Source of the DNA: Odiellus spinosus
Taxonomy: Eukaryota > Arthropoda > Arachnida > Opiliones > Phalangiidae
Assembly: GCA_963920705.1 (NCBI GenBank)
Contig: OY987225.1
Span: 8,676,865-8,740,864 of the forward strand
Direction of reading: 5' to 3'
DNA: 64,000 nucleotides
Under the pieces are notes generated by a model that was not told the origin of the DNA, did not search any database, and saw nothing but the letters and a program-made list of their open reading frames with translations. Shown here in pieces: positions 21,901 through 32,667 of this stretch (position 1 is its first letter; the number at the start of each line of letters is the position of its first letter). The translations under genes were made by a program, and so were the position numbers.

Positions 21901-22090
21901 TACACCTAATTCAGTACAGCAGGTTTAAAGGAGGATTACTCCAAATAGTACTTCTTCGGGAAACGAAATTACAATTCTTTGAATGGACCGAAAGGAGCTG
22001 GACAGGGTCCATCAATTAATTTAAATATGTACGAAGCCAACCAATCAAGACAAAATTATTATTAGAATTATAATATGTAATAAAAATATA

Positions 22091-22510
22091 GTGGCATTTC
22101 TCGATTCAGGAGCTGATAAATGCGATATTTCCGAAGAATTAGTTTATGTAACAACATTAATAGAATACAGGCCTAGAGTTGTACAAATGGCAATCGATAA
22201 TTTAACGGAAGAAACTTTGGGACATGTTACTCTTGAGATAGATTTGGGAGTAAATATGGGCATTATTCCCGTAAAGTTTCATGTAATACCAGGATTACGT
22301 CATCCCCTTATCTTGGGTAACGAATTAATTAGAGGTATGAAAGCAATTATTGATTATGATAATGACACATTTTCTTATTGTGGGTTTACTTTGCCTTTAA
22401 TACCCTTGAGTTCAAGTCAACCAACTCCATTTATGGATTTAACGAAAATCCCTGAGGTTAACGTAAACCAATTAAACCTAGGAGAATTATTATTGGGTCA
22501 TTCCATGTGA
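22091..22510 (+). pseudogene. pol: gypsy-B aspartic protease
   Basis: About 135 residues with the active site AFLDSGADKCDIS, a retroviral-type DSGA, and the second hallmark PLILGNELI (the hydrophobic-hydrophobic-G motif). The ORF ends a few codons after the left TSD of the foldback element (22491-22494), which truncates it. Confidence 0.85.
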
Positions 22511-25086
22511 AAACGACCAATGTCCCCGCGGCACCGACTCCGATTTTATTTAAACTCCACACATAACTAAAATGGTCATATTTAGTGGGAAATCCCAAGT
22601 TTCAAGTGAAAATTCCTGTAATTTTCGAAGATATGTGCTTTGGAAGTTTCGTAGTAGCGGAGCTATTTCTTAAATCCATTAAATATGCCAATTTTATGTA
22701 TTTATATCTAACTAATGAATTAATGCATATCTATGAAATAAATTGCACTTATTCTAGGCTTGGTGGAGATCAGTTAAAAAATAATAGGACCTCCTTCTGT
22801 GAAATAGATTTCTCAGTATAAATTCATAAAGTCGCCAAAAAACTCGCAGTGACCCCCAAAGTGGATAACTTTAATTGCCTAAAACTAACAGTTATCTTAT
22901 TTCAATTGAAATTAAATTACTATCAATAAGATTTATTAATGTCCTTTACAGGAAAAGACATCCAATTCGGCAACTGAGAAAATGGTTCTTACGTAAACTG
23001 TCTCCGAAATAAATGTTTTTACGAAAAATGTTAAAACATGGTAGTGGTTTTAGTGTTATAAGGCTTGTTGGGATTCTAATATTCATAACAAAAGCTAGTT
23101 CATTAGAAAGCTTAGATTTTAAGCTACAACATGCAAAAATAAAAAGTTTGTCTATAGGGCTTTTTCTTGCCCAAAAATAATGCTCAATTATGGGATTTTT
23201 TCTCATATTTATTTGTCAAGTTTGAGCCTACTTAATATTATTATTACATTATTATTATAAATTATTGTTACAGTTATATCTGAGATGGTTAGTTTCTATT
23301 AGATAAACAATTTAAGAAGTTATATGTGTTACTGTTATAACATATTTGTGAAATTGAACACCCCTTAAAAACTATAATGGTTTAGCCCTAGTCATGTATA
23401 TTATTTCTCGACATTTAGCCGTATAAAGAGGCCCAAATAAGGGGAACCATACCACTGTTTTTTACTCTGAGTTATACCCTTTTCAAACGAGGCCTAACTA
23501 GCCGGTTTTATCAGATTTAACTGGTGTTTAATCACAATTAACCGAGGTTTTTTGAACTGAGAAGGCTTTGTAAACCTCGATGAAATCTAGTTAAACCACG
23601 GCTAAGTACGCCTCGTCTGAAGAAGGTAAAAGTAACTCATCCTGTATGTTCATCTGGGCTGCTGGGCATCGTTTAAAAGAAGCCTGCGATAGTATGAAGC
23701 TATACAGTTCGCTGTGTTAGTTCCATATTATCGCGAGTTTCTTTTGAAAGATGCCCAGCTGAACATAAAGGATGAGATACTAGTTCATTCATTTTTAATT
23801 TTAAACTAGGAAATCACTGTTATAGTGTAGCAGACCTATATACTTTATTAGAATTCTAATGAATCACGCCACGCAAACGTAATTATTAATATACGAACTT
23901 TCCTCTATGAAATTTATTTTTAGAATGAATCAGAAGAATGAAATTGCTCCTTATAGCCTCTTCAGACGAGAAGCAATTAGCCATGGTTTAATTAGTTTGA
24001 ACTGTGGTTTACTTACCCTTCTCAGTTCTATAAACCTAGGTTAATTGTGATTAAACCACGGTTAAATCTGATTAAACAGGCTAGTTAAGCCTCGTTTGAA
24101 AAGGGTATAACTCAGAGTAAAAAACAGTGGTATGGTCCCCTTATTTGGGCCTCTTTATACGGCTAAATGTCGAGAAATAATATACATGACTAGGGCTAAA
24201 CCATTATAGTTTTTAAGGGGTGTTCAATTTCACAAATATGTTATAACAGTAACACATATAACTTCTTAAATTGTTTATCTAATAGAAACTAACCATCTCA
24301 GATATAACTGTAACAATAATTTATAATAATAATGTAATAATAATATTAAGTAGGCTCAAACTTGACAAATAAATATGAGAAAAAATCCCATAATTGAGCA
24401 TTATTTTTGGGCAAGAAAAAACCCTATAGACAAACTTTTTATTTTTGCATGTTGTAGCTTAAAATCTAAGCTTTCTAATGAACTAGATTTTGTTATGAAT
24501 ATTAGAATCCCAACAAGCCTTATAACACTAAAACCACTACCATGTTTTAACATTTTTCGTAAAAACATTTATTTCGGAGACAGTTTACGTAAGAACCATT
24601 TTCTCAGTTGCCGAATTGGATGTCTTTTCCTGTAAAGGACATTAATAAATCTTATTGATAGTAATTTAATTTCAATTGAAATAAGATAACTGTTAGTTTT
24701 AGGCAATTAAAGTTATCCACTTTGGGGGTCACTGCGAGTTTTTTGGCGATTTTATGAATTTATATTGAGAAATCTATTTCACAGAAGGAGGTCCTATTAT
24801 TTTTTAACTGATCTCCACCAAGCCTAGAATAAGTGCAATTTATTTCATAGATATGCATTAATTCATTAGTTAGATATAAATACATAAAATTGGCATATTT
24901 AATGGATTTAAGAAATAGCTCCGCTACTACGAAACTTCCAAAGCACATATCTCCGAAAATTACAGGAATTTTCACTTGAAACTTGGGATTTCCCACTAAA
25001 TATGACCATTTTAGTTATGTGTGGAGTTTAAATAAAATCGGACTCGGTGCCGCGGGGACATTGGTCGTTTTCACATGGAATGACCC
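22495..25086. mobile_element. Foldback element with ~1.1-kb inverted arms, TSD tatt
   Basis: The left arm (22495 to about 23620) and right arm (about 23965 to 25086) are near-perfect inverted copies: small differences such as codons for Ala/Asp and Glu/Gly in mirrored ORFs, with divergence rising inward. Ends are gggtcattccatgtg and its complement. The 4-bp direct repeat tatt flanks at 22491-22494 and 25087-25090, and gypsy-B coding picks up again directly after it. The centre contains a second hairpin (about 23637-23790). The mirrored ORFs (86 and 78 residues) match no family I know and are probably not genes. No transposase is present, so it is non-autonomous. Confidence 0.9.
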
Positions 25087-25384
25087 TATTGGAGTCTGAA
25101 ACCAATGATCTGTTATTATTAAGCCAAGAATTGTATACATTGTTTTCTGGAAAACCTGGTAGAACCCACTTGGTTAAACATCACATTCGACTTAAACCAG
25201 GCACGATACCTGTTGGTAAACAGCCCTATTCTCATAGTAGGTTTGTTAACGAGATAATAGATAACCAGATTCAAGATTTATTGAAACAGGGAATGATACG
25301 ACCTTCAGAGAGCCCATGGGCTTCACCCATAATAATGGTCGATAAAAAGGATGCTATAAAGGGAGGTGGAAGAGATAGACGTAT
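25087..25384 (+). pseudogene. pol: gypsy-B segment between protease and RT
   Basis: Encodes LESETNDLLLLSQELYTLF and later GMIRPSESPWASPIIMVDKK, the conserved entry to gypsy reverse transcriptase. The reading is cut where gypsy-C begins, inside the RRxCI motif. Confidence 0.9.
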
Positions 25385-25631
25385 TGTATCAATAACATTT
25401 TTGTATTTCGCGGGACTTTAGTAACTGGTAGATGGCGTAACCATCTTGTATAACAAAACCTGATCAGCAGGGAGGCTGAAAGCGATCAGTATCAACTACA
25501 CATCGACACAAAAAGATTAAACTAGTTACTGTTATAACTGTTGTCCACTACTTTCTAGACAATTAGTGATTCACTACTTTCTAGACAATTAGTGATTAAG
25601 TACACTAATTAGTAAGACAGTAAACGATACA
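25385..25631 (+). repeat. 5' LTR of gypsy-C
   Basis: About 247 bp, starting tgtatc and ending gataca (TG..CA with a 6-bp terminal inverted repeat). The sequence ctactttctagacaattagt is duplicated in tandem near 25550-25590. tggtgccagaatcac follows at once as the likely primer binding site. Confidence 0.8.
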
Positions 25632-25692
25632 TGGTGCCAGAATCACTATTCTTACGCCTATTGCCGTTTTTTGTTCGTTCGACGGTGGTAAA

Positions 25693-26904
25693 ATGGGTGG
25701 TCTAGCTGCGCCACAAGAGCTAAGCCTTAGCGGTAATGTAGATCACAACTATAAAGTTTTCAAACAAAGGTTTCTCTTCTACGAGTCAGCGAGTACTGGA
25801 GCAAAGGCAAGGGCTGACACTCAAAAGATAGCCTTGCTATTACATGTCGCTGGACAGGCGGCTATAGACGTTTATAACACGTTTGTCTTCGATCAAACAA
25901 CTCCAGAGACCTTTGACAATGTTATCGCTAAGTTTGACACCTATTGTGTTCCTATCAAGCATGAAGTTCATGAGCGGCAAGTTTTCTGTTGGAGAATGCA
26001 GCTAGCGGGGGAATCCATAGAACAATACGTCACTGATCTGCGGCTGAAGGCTAAATCGTGTAACTTTTCAGAAGAAGAAAACAAGATCCGAGATCAAATA
26101 GTCACAGGTATTACGGACAAGAAACTACGAAAATTATTAATGGCAGAGGACGCAGGGGTTCTTACTCTATCAAAAGCAGTTTCAATATGTCAAGCTGCCG
26201 AGACCTTATCTATGCAGTTACAAACATGGGGCGAAAATGCCACCAATACTGAAATAAAAAAAGAGAGTGTAGATGCTATTAGATATCGCCCACAACGGAC
26301 CGATTCAGCAACTAATCAAGTGCAGCCAACAGTTCGTCAAGGATCGCGATCAAAGCCTGTAACTACACCAAAGAAACAAGAACCGAGCTCTTCTAAGAAT
26401 ACCGTAAAGAACTGCTACCGATGTTTAGGCAAGCATGACCAAAATAAATGTCCTGCATATGGACAACAATGTAGTTATTGCAAGGGTAACAATCATTTCG
26501 CAAAAGCATGTAGAAAAGCCAAGAAAAACAAGAGTACTGTTAATGTAGTAGAGCAAAATGATAGCAATAGCGATGATTATCTCTTAGGAGCAGTAGAAGT
26601 ATCCACGATGGCAGGAAACAAGCCTCATTGTGAACATCGCAACGACGAAACAGTTACTTCCAGAGATTGGATAGTAAACGGAAAGGTAGGAGAAATGATA
26701 GTTCCTTTTAAAGTGGATACAGGAGCACAAACAAATCTCCTCCCTCTGAGCTACTATAAAACTATCAGTCCAAAGCCACAGACCAAAGCGTACAAGAAAA
26801 CTGTCACAGGCTACATGATAGAAATTATCCCCACATGCGGATATATACGTTTGCCAATACAAGTTGGTAACGTCAGAGTTTTAACAACGCTAGTACATAC
26901 ATAA
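25693..26904 (+). CDS. gag: gypsy-C gag-protease polyprotein
   Basis: 403 residues from ATG at 25693. Residues 1-190 are retrotransposon gag (DHNYKVFKQRFLFYESA, then ERQVFCWRMQLAGESIEQYV). Around 240-275 are two zinc knuckles (CYRCLGKHDQNKCPAYG and CSYCKGNNHFAKAC). The protease active site is FKVDTGAQTNLLPLSYY near 343-359. Intact to the deletion junction; the stop at 26902-26904 lies at or just past the junction. The Met follows the primer site by about 45 bp. The element could still make Gag and protease. Confidence 0.88.
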   Translation: MGGLAAPQELSLSGNVDHNYKVFKQRFLFYESASTGAKARADTQKIALLLHVAGQAAIDVYNTFVFDQTTPETFDNVIAKFDTYCVPIKHEVHERQVFCWRMQLAGESIEQYVTDLRLKAKSCNFSEEENKIRDQIVTGITDKKLRKLLMAEDAGVLTLSKAVSICQAAETLSMQLQTWGENATNTEIKKESVDAIRYRPQRTDSATNQVQPTVRQGSRSKPVTTPKKQEPSSSKNTVKNCYRCLGKHDQNKCPAYGQQCSYCKGNNHFAKACRKAKKNKSTVNVVEQNDSNSDDYLLGAVEVSTMAGNKPHCEHRNDETVTSRDWIVNGKVGEMIVPFKVDTGAQTNLLPLSYYKTISPKPQTKAYKKTVTGYMIEIIPTCGYIRLPIQVGNVRVLTTLVHT

Positions 26905-27677
26905 GCTCAAGGGCATATTCGCTCGTCATGGCATACCTGTTGAACTGTTATCGGATAACATGCCTTTCGACTGTACCGAATTTCGCAGGTTTGCCATTAC
27001 ATACGATTTCAAATCGACTAAGTCAAGCCCTAATTACCCACGTTCCAACGGGTTAGCAGAAAAAGAGGTTCAAGTAGCCAAGCGTTTACTAAGGAAAGCT
27101 ATCGAATCAGGAGAAGACTTTTCGTTATGTCTATTAAGTTACCGGAACACGCCATTAGATCATGGAGATTCTCCAGCCCAACTTCTCATGGGTCAAGCAC
27201 TACGTACACGACTACACGGCTGCCAGTACTAGATACACCAACTGTTCCCAAAGTACTAAAGAAGCACCCTCAGACAAACAAAGGACGTCGTCTGAACCCA
27301 CTCAAACCCAAAGATGTGGTCAGAATCAGAACAGCAACGAATCGCAGAGAAAGGGCAAGGTTCTAAAACAAGTAGCACCACGCTCATATACAATACAACT
27401 GGACGATGGTGCTATTCTCCGACGAAATAGACGTCAAATATTGAAAACCGAGGAACCTGCAACGAGTTTGTCTACTTCACAAGCAACTGACACAGAAAGC
27501 GAACCAGAGCTTACAGAACAGGAAACAGTCCAGAACAAATCACCAGTTAAAACACAAACACCGTCCCAGGGTTCTTCATCGTTGAGGTCTCAATCTAATC
27601 AACCGCAAACTACGCCACAACCAACGTTGCGTCGTTCAGCACGAGTGATTAAACCACCACAACGATTGAACATTTAA
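26905..27677 (+). pseudogene. pol: gypsy-C integrase fragment and C-terminal tail
   Basis: Begins mid-domain: FARHGIPVELLSDN (second catalytic Asp), then SSPNYPRSNGLAEKEVQ with the catalytic Glu, then SLCLLSYRNTPLDHG. A frameshift near 27230 moves reading to the tail, KVLKQVAPRSYTIQLDDGA, and a basic end RRSARVIKPPQRLNI, typical of this family. The first Asp and the zinc domain are lost with the deletion. Confidence 0.85.
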
Positions 27678-27770
27678 ATAAAGAACTATAACGGGAAATA
27701 TATCAAAAACTTTTTATTCAATATTCATAAATCATAACATAAAACTAAATATCTGAAAATATTTAACATG

Positions 27771-28237
27771 TGTATCAATTTAACCGCAGTGAATGCCGAA
27801 ACCATTAATCATCCCTACCCTATTCCGAAGATAGATGAAATAATAGATTCCCAAATATATTACTAAGTTCGATTTTAAATCAGGTTATTGGCAAATTTAA
27901 ATGGCCCCTGAAGATATAGAGAAAACTGCCTTTGTAACTAGGAATGGTAAATATGAATGGTTAGTCTTGCCATTTGGTTTCAAAAATGCCCCGTCGAGCT
28001 TTATGCATTTGATGAATAGAGTTCTAAGATATGCCGGAAGATACGGTATGAGAATTTACCTTGATGACATAATTATTGATAGACAAACCTGGTCGGATCA
28101 TTTAATAGCCTTACGCTATGTGTTTTCCCAATTGAAGCATGAAGGCCTAACCCTTAATCTAAGTAAAAATTATTATGGCATATCACAGGTTTCAGTATTG
28201 GGATATATTGTTAGTGACAGGGAGTTCAAATAGACCG
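27771..28237 (+). pseudogene. pol: gypsy-B reverse transcriptase
   Basis: Carries AVNAETINHPYPIPKIDEI, FDFKSGYWQI, LPFGFKNAPSSFMHLMN and the catalytic RIYLDDIIID (YLDD). A stop follows GYWQI and a frameshift follows VLGYIVSD. The upstream RT start was separated by gypsy-C. Active-site acids are present, but the frame is broken. Confidence 0.9.
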
Positions 28238-28850
28238 TGATAAAGTTAGAGCTATTATTGAATTTCCAAAACCCCGAAATGTCAAGCAAGTATCTTCCTT
28301 CTTAGGTATGTGTGGATACCACACTAGATTTATTTCCCGATTAGCTGATCTTACAGCTTCCTTGAATAAATTAAAAAGGAAATATTATAGATGGCGCTGG
28401 GGTGAAGCTGAACATAATGTTTTTCAGGAACTGAAATATTTAATTGCTAATGCAGCTATGCTTCAGGTGCCCACCCCCGATGGAAAATATGCTAGTGGGA
28501 CAGGTATTGGGGGTATGTTAAGTCAAATTCAGGGTGAAGACGAAGTTACTTTGGCCTATTTTAGTAAATTATTGACCCCAGCACAGTTAAAGCACAGTAC
28601 ACCAGAACAAGAAGCTCTAGCGGTTATCGAAACAGTTAGAAAATTTTGACATTATATAGAGGGAAGAAATTTTGCGATTTTCTCCGATCATCGTGCCCTC
28701 TGCTGGTTACATAAACTTAAAAATAAAAAGAGTAGATTGATGAGATGGGCCTTAGAATTACAAGAACTATGCCATTTGAGATTTTACATAAATCAGGTAG
28801 TGAAAACCATGTAGCTGATGCCCTATCAAGATGTCCCGTATCTGATTTAC
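28238..28850 (+). pseudogene. pol: gypsy-B RT connection and RNase H
   Basis: After the frameshift comes VRAIIEFPKPRNVKQVSSFL, then RNase H. The first RNase H acid, normally in TDASGTG, is lost: the sequence reads GKYASGTGIGGMLSQ. Later motifs SDHRALCWL and NHVADALSRCP remain. One stop lies at about 28650 and another frame change follows near 28770. Confidence 0.88.
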
Positions 28851-29040
28851 AATCTGTTAGTCCTAAGAATTTTGATACGCAAGAACCCGAGGATTTAAGA
28901 CCCATTAATTTAAATGTCATAGCATGTAACCCAGGTCCTAATGTATCGCATCAGGATTTCGTTACAATGGATGAAATCAAAGAAGCTCAAAAATCTGATC
29001 CCAAATTGACTGAATTAATAACTAAGTTGGATAACAATTA

Positions 29041-30281
29041 ACTATCAAGAGTATATGAAATCAAAGATGATGTAATTTATCGAAAGCCTGAGGGCTTTCA
29101 ACCAGCGAAGGTGGTGATTCCTTCATGTTTATTTCCCAGAATACTACAAGCATATCATGACCATCCTTTGTCAGGTCATAGAGGTAGAACTGCTACCTAT
29201 GCCAAAATTAGGGCTCGTTATTATCATCCCCAATTATATACACTGGTCAAGAAATATGTTAAGGAATGTGAAGTCTGTCAGCGATATAAGAGCGGAAATA
29301 CAAAGCGTCCTGGTCTTATGATACCCTCGTATAAAATACACCCAGGAGGTTTAATAGGAATAGATATTATGGGTCCATTACACTGTACAAACAACCAAAA
29401 TCGATTCCTAGTAGTAATGGTCGATTATTTTACGAAATATGTTGAAGTTTTTCCCGTCAGAAGTATTACAGCTCCTATATTGTGTAAAGTATTGCTCCAA
29501 TATATTTCTAGGCATGATACTATGGCTGCCATTTTGTCAGACAATGGGTCCCCATTTACATCTAACCTTTGGAAACAATTATGTCATAAGTTGAAGATTA
29601 AAGGCCAATATGACTGAGCGAGTGAATAGAGTTATGGGAGAAATTATGAGTATATATACAGGAAATGTACATACAAAATGGGATGAAAATTTACCATTAA
29701 TTCAGTTAGCTATTAATAGTACAGTACACGCATCTACTGGATATTCCCCCTTTTATCTCCACCATGATTATGAACCTACATTGCCCTGGGACGAAAGAAG
29801 TTTTGAGGGAGTACCAATTAATGTAGAAACAGTTTTATAGTACGAAAAAGGACCTATATATGATTAGAAAAAAGCTATAGATTTCGCACAAGAAATAAAT
29901 GAGTTGGCTAGCATGAAACAGAAGTATTTTTATGACAGGAATTATACAAACGGAGAACTTGAAGTGGGACAGTTGGTATCGAAATTGGGACATAGATTGT
30001 CAAATGCTGCTGCCAAGTTTTCTGCTAAGTTTGCACCTCGTTGGGAAGGGCCTTATCGAATTGTTGAAAATATTTCTCCTGTGAGTTATGTAATCATGGA
30101 GATGAGTACAGGAGCACTTGTTGGCACTTGGCACATTAATCAGTTAAAATTGTATATGTGTACTGCATCCCTAGACACACAGGAAGTCTTAGAACCACAG
30201 ATTAACCCAACCGTTGTTACAGAACCAGTTGCCAAGGAACCACCCATAGACCCGGATCAAACTTTTGTCATGTTCCTGTAA
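29041..30281 (+). pseudogene. pol: gypsy-B integrase
   Basis: Three frames in sequence. The zinc domain is HPLSGHRGRTATYAK with CEVCQRYK. The core has catalytic Asp in IGIDIMGPL and in LSDNGSPF. The Glu is in MTERVNRVMGE at 29610, but the stretch before it (TPYHPQ in relatives) is deleted at a frameshift. The C-terminal GPY/F-like segment is PRWEGPYRIVENISPVSYVI and HINQLKLY. The frame breaks again near 29840-29900. Confidence 0.9.
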
Positions 30282-30550
30282 CGTGCTATTTCATTAACTG
30301 ACTTGGAAGGGGAGCTTAATCCAGTGGAATTCTTTTTCTAATTAAAAGCACTTACTTTAATAAATCCAATTCAACTTTTATTAATCTACCACTTAATCTT
30401 GGTTGGCGATCTCAGTCAGGGAATCTCCTTTTCGAGCACCTTCTCTCTTTGCCTCCTCAAAACCAACTGGGGTTCTTCCCCCTCTATTTTGTTTTTGTCA
30501 GTCCTCACTGAAAGCACCCCCCTAGCGGCTTCTTATGGCGACAACATCCC

Positions 30551-31213
30551 ATGGCGGTTACATTCCCTCCCACCAGAATTGCTTCTTATGATATAGACAA
30601 TGATTCAGAATTATTAGAAGTTATTGTAGTACCTGATTCCGTAGAACAAATAGAATCTTCCTCGTCTTTAGACCCATATTTTACCCCAATAGATAACAAC
30701 TTTGATAATTCGAATGATAATGATACTGATGATCCTTGGAATGTCAGAAATTTAAATGATCGAATAGGCAGCTCCATAATTGTCGAGGAACCCTCTAGTG
30801 AAAGTGAAAATGAGGAACCTCCCCGTTATAATTTAAGATCAAGAGTCATATTTTCGAGTCCCCTTATAGAGGAGATTCAAGTTTTAAATCCAGTAGTAGA
30901 TCAACAACCACTTGTTGTTAGTGCTGACCCCGTTGTAGCTACAGATATGGTAGAAATGGATAACCCTTTGTTAAAACGTTTTTCTTATGGTTGGCATAGG
31001 GAAATAGTATTCCGTATATCCCAAGTTTCTCGTATTGGGGACGTCTACTATTATACCACGGGCCCTAATGTTCGAAAACTACGGTTATTTCCTGATATTG
31101 AAGATTATCTCTTATTACATGCCATTGCAACCAAGATTTTAAATAGGTCTAACTTTTCAATGAGACCTATACCTATTGCTTATCCCCCATATGAATCTGT
31201 ACGACACTCATGA
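30551..31213 (+). CDS. gypsy-B C-terminal ORF with MBD-like domain
   Basis: 220 residues. The first 140 are acidic and Ser-rich, with ENEEPPRYNLRSR, a motif common near the end of gypsy integrases. About 143-205 is MBD-like. It lies after the integrase GPY/F region, with about 270 bp of broken sequence between. In gypsy-A the equivalent region is continuous with integrase, so this ORF is probably the last part of pol. The Met at 30551 may be only the first in an open frame. The ORF is unbroken in an otherwise damaged element. Confidence 0.7.
   Translation: MAVTFPPTRIASYDIDNDSELLEVIVVPDSVEQIESSSSLDPYFTPIDNNFDNSNDNDTDDPWNVRNLNDRIGSSIIVEEPSSESENEEPPRYNLRSRVIFSSPLIEEIQVLNPVVDQQPLVVSADPVVATDMVEMDNPLLKRFSYGWHREIVFRISQVSRIGDVYYYTTGPNVRKLRLFPDIEDYLLLHAIATKILNRSNFSMRPIPIAYPPYESVRHS
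30977..31165 (+). other. MBD-like domain of gypsy-B
   Basis: Residues 143-205 read RFSYGWHREIVFR, then GDVYYYTTGPNVRKLRLF, IEDYL and SNFSM. They align along their length with the gypsy-A domain (GWSRAV.., DIYYYPP.., RLRS.., YL, NFDF) and less closely with animal MBDs. The SAG turn is lost and FDF is FSM, so methyl-CpG binding is doubtful for this copy. Confidence 0.62.
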
Positions 31214-31559
31214 TTATATTGTTGTCCTATATTTCTGTAGATGCCTTTACATAGAGGTGTATAACGTGGGCGTAACTCCTCTTCAAGGGTACCTGACTCT
31301 CCTTTGGATGCTTTCTTACATGATACAATCCGTCCTCTAGAGTTATTAGAGCTTCAAAATAGGACCCGACTGTTATGCAATATCAATGATTCATCACCTG
31401 GAGAGGTCCAGAGGGACATTGGGATTTCACCACCTACTACCACACAACAACCTAGTGCAATACCTGAGACTGATAATGCCACCCAGACCCCTTGTAGATA
31501 GTCCCATAAATGATTCCACCTCTTGTGTGGACAAGGCCACACAGTTTTCTCCACCTTCG

Positions 31560-32263
31560 CTCGATCAAGATATGCTATATGTGGATGCATTATTTTCTTT
31601 AAACCTGTTTTACCGAAAAACGGGTTTACAAATATGGGCTGAACAATCCGACGTTATTTCTCGGAAAATTAGAGGGTTGCTTGGTTCATGTGGGGAATCG
31701 ACCCGACGAATTGACTTCATCAACTCTCCTCCACTTTGGGAAAATTCCTGGAATCTATTTGGTAGTAGGGGTGTCTCCAGCATTTGCCAGACAATTTTGT
31801 GAGAACGCGATGGAAGATATTGTTCGACAATGTTTGCGATTTTCTCGTGTCCGCGGAATCGGAAATGTTGGACTAGACTATACCCCGGACGTTCTGGAGA
31901 ATTGTTCTAAGATTCAGCAACAAGTCGCGTTTAGGAAGCAACTGGGCATTGCCAAGGAATTTGGGCAACCTGTGTGTGTCCATTGCCGTTTTGCATTTGG
32001 AGATTGTTTTACGATCTTACAACAAGAACTGGTCCCTAGCCACCCCATACTAATATTGACTTTCCAGGGTACAAATCCCCAGATTAGTGGAGTCTAACTC
32101 CCCCATGATCCAGCCATTAGCCCTACCATTTCTAAAGGGTATCCCCAGTGTATCTCACCCTGGTGTGACTTACTTGCGCATTATATAGCCAACCTTAGGG
32201 GAGAGCAGGTATCGGAATTGGTGCGTCAGATTTGGGAAAACACCAATCGAGTTCTTGGTATAT
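31560..32263 (+). pseudogene. TatD (TATDN2-like) nuclease region between gypsy-B pol and 3' LTR
   Basis: Recognised by YVDALFSLNLFYRKTG (where TatD has VDxHxHLD), GIYLVVGVSPAFARQF (where TATDN2 has a GxHPHFA motif), IGNVGLDYTPDVL (where TatD has GEIGLDY), QQQVAFRKQLGIAKEFG, QPVCVHCR, and the C-terminal ELVRQIWENTNRVLGI. TatD enzymes are metal-dependent DNases. Here the HxH pair, the metal-binding Glu (now Asn) and the HPH motif are all replaced, while one His (VHCR) remains, so catalysis is unlikely. Frames change near 31680 and 32090. The position before the polypurine tract suggests an accessory gene of the element; an old host copy cannot be excluded. Confidence 0.75.
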
Positions 32264-32667
32264 GATGGGATTTAATATTTAGGGATTAGTTTAGGTGCCC
32301 CCCCCCCTTCTAGTAAATTTTTTGGATTTTGTATAACCCACCTAATAAGGGATAATCCCTTCAGAATTAATGGGATTTAAGGGGAGTATATATATTTTTT
32401 TCTATTTCTTTCAGTTTCGAGTAACCTAGTTTGGTATCTTTTTTTGTAATTTTCTGGTTTCACCCATTTTTCTTTTGTTTACTTTTTGTGTGCAATTTTG
32501 GCACTTTATGTTTAAACAAAATTTTTTTTTGTACTTTTGTATTTCGGTACTCCTTTTGTTGTTGTTTCCTCTCCCGATATTAAAACCCTCTATCTACCTC
32601 TTTGTTGTTTTTTTTTTTTTTTTTAATTTTATTTTCATGGTCTTTCATTATTTGTGGCGGGGGGTAT
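32264..32667 (+). other. T-rich 3' untranslated tract and polypurine tract of gypsy-B
   Basis: About 400 bp rich in T with a C8-C9 run near 32300, ending in gtggcggggggta, a likely polypurine tract directly before the putative LTR. The 36-kb relative has the same arrangement. Confidence 0.6.

Larger units (their letters stand above)
25385..27770 (+). mobile_element. Ty3/gypsy retrotransposon gypsy-C (internally deleted) inserted in gypsy-B RT
   Basis: Starts with a 5' LTR (25385-25631), then primer site, intact gag-protease, a fused integrase fragment and a C-terminal tail. RT, RNase H and the N-terminal half of integrase are missing at a junction near 26902. The 3' LTR is absent. The element is bounded by the 9-mer tgtatcaat at both sides (25385-25393 and 27771-27779). 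Because the LTR itself starts with tgtatc, this may be microhomology rather than a TSD. The family resembles K02A2.6-type gypsy elements of animals and shows no MBD. Confidence 0.85.

Noticed and set aside
22585-24996. Pairs of mirrored ORFs of 78 and 86 residues
   Set aside because: They lie in the inverted arms of the foldback element, are short, and match no family.
31560-32263. Functional host TATDN2 gene
   Set aside because: The metal ligands are replaced, the frame is broken, and it sits between gypsy pol and a polypurine tract with a second similar copy nearby.
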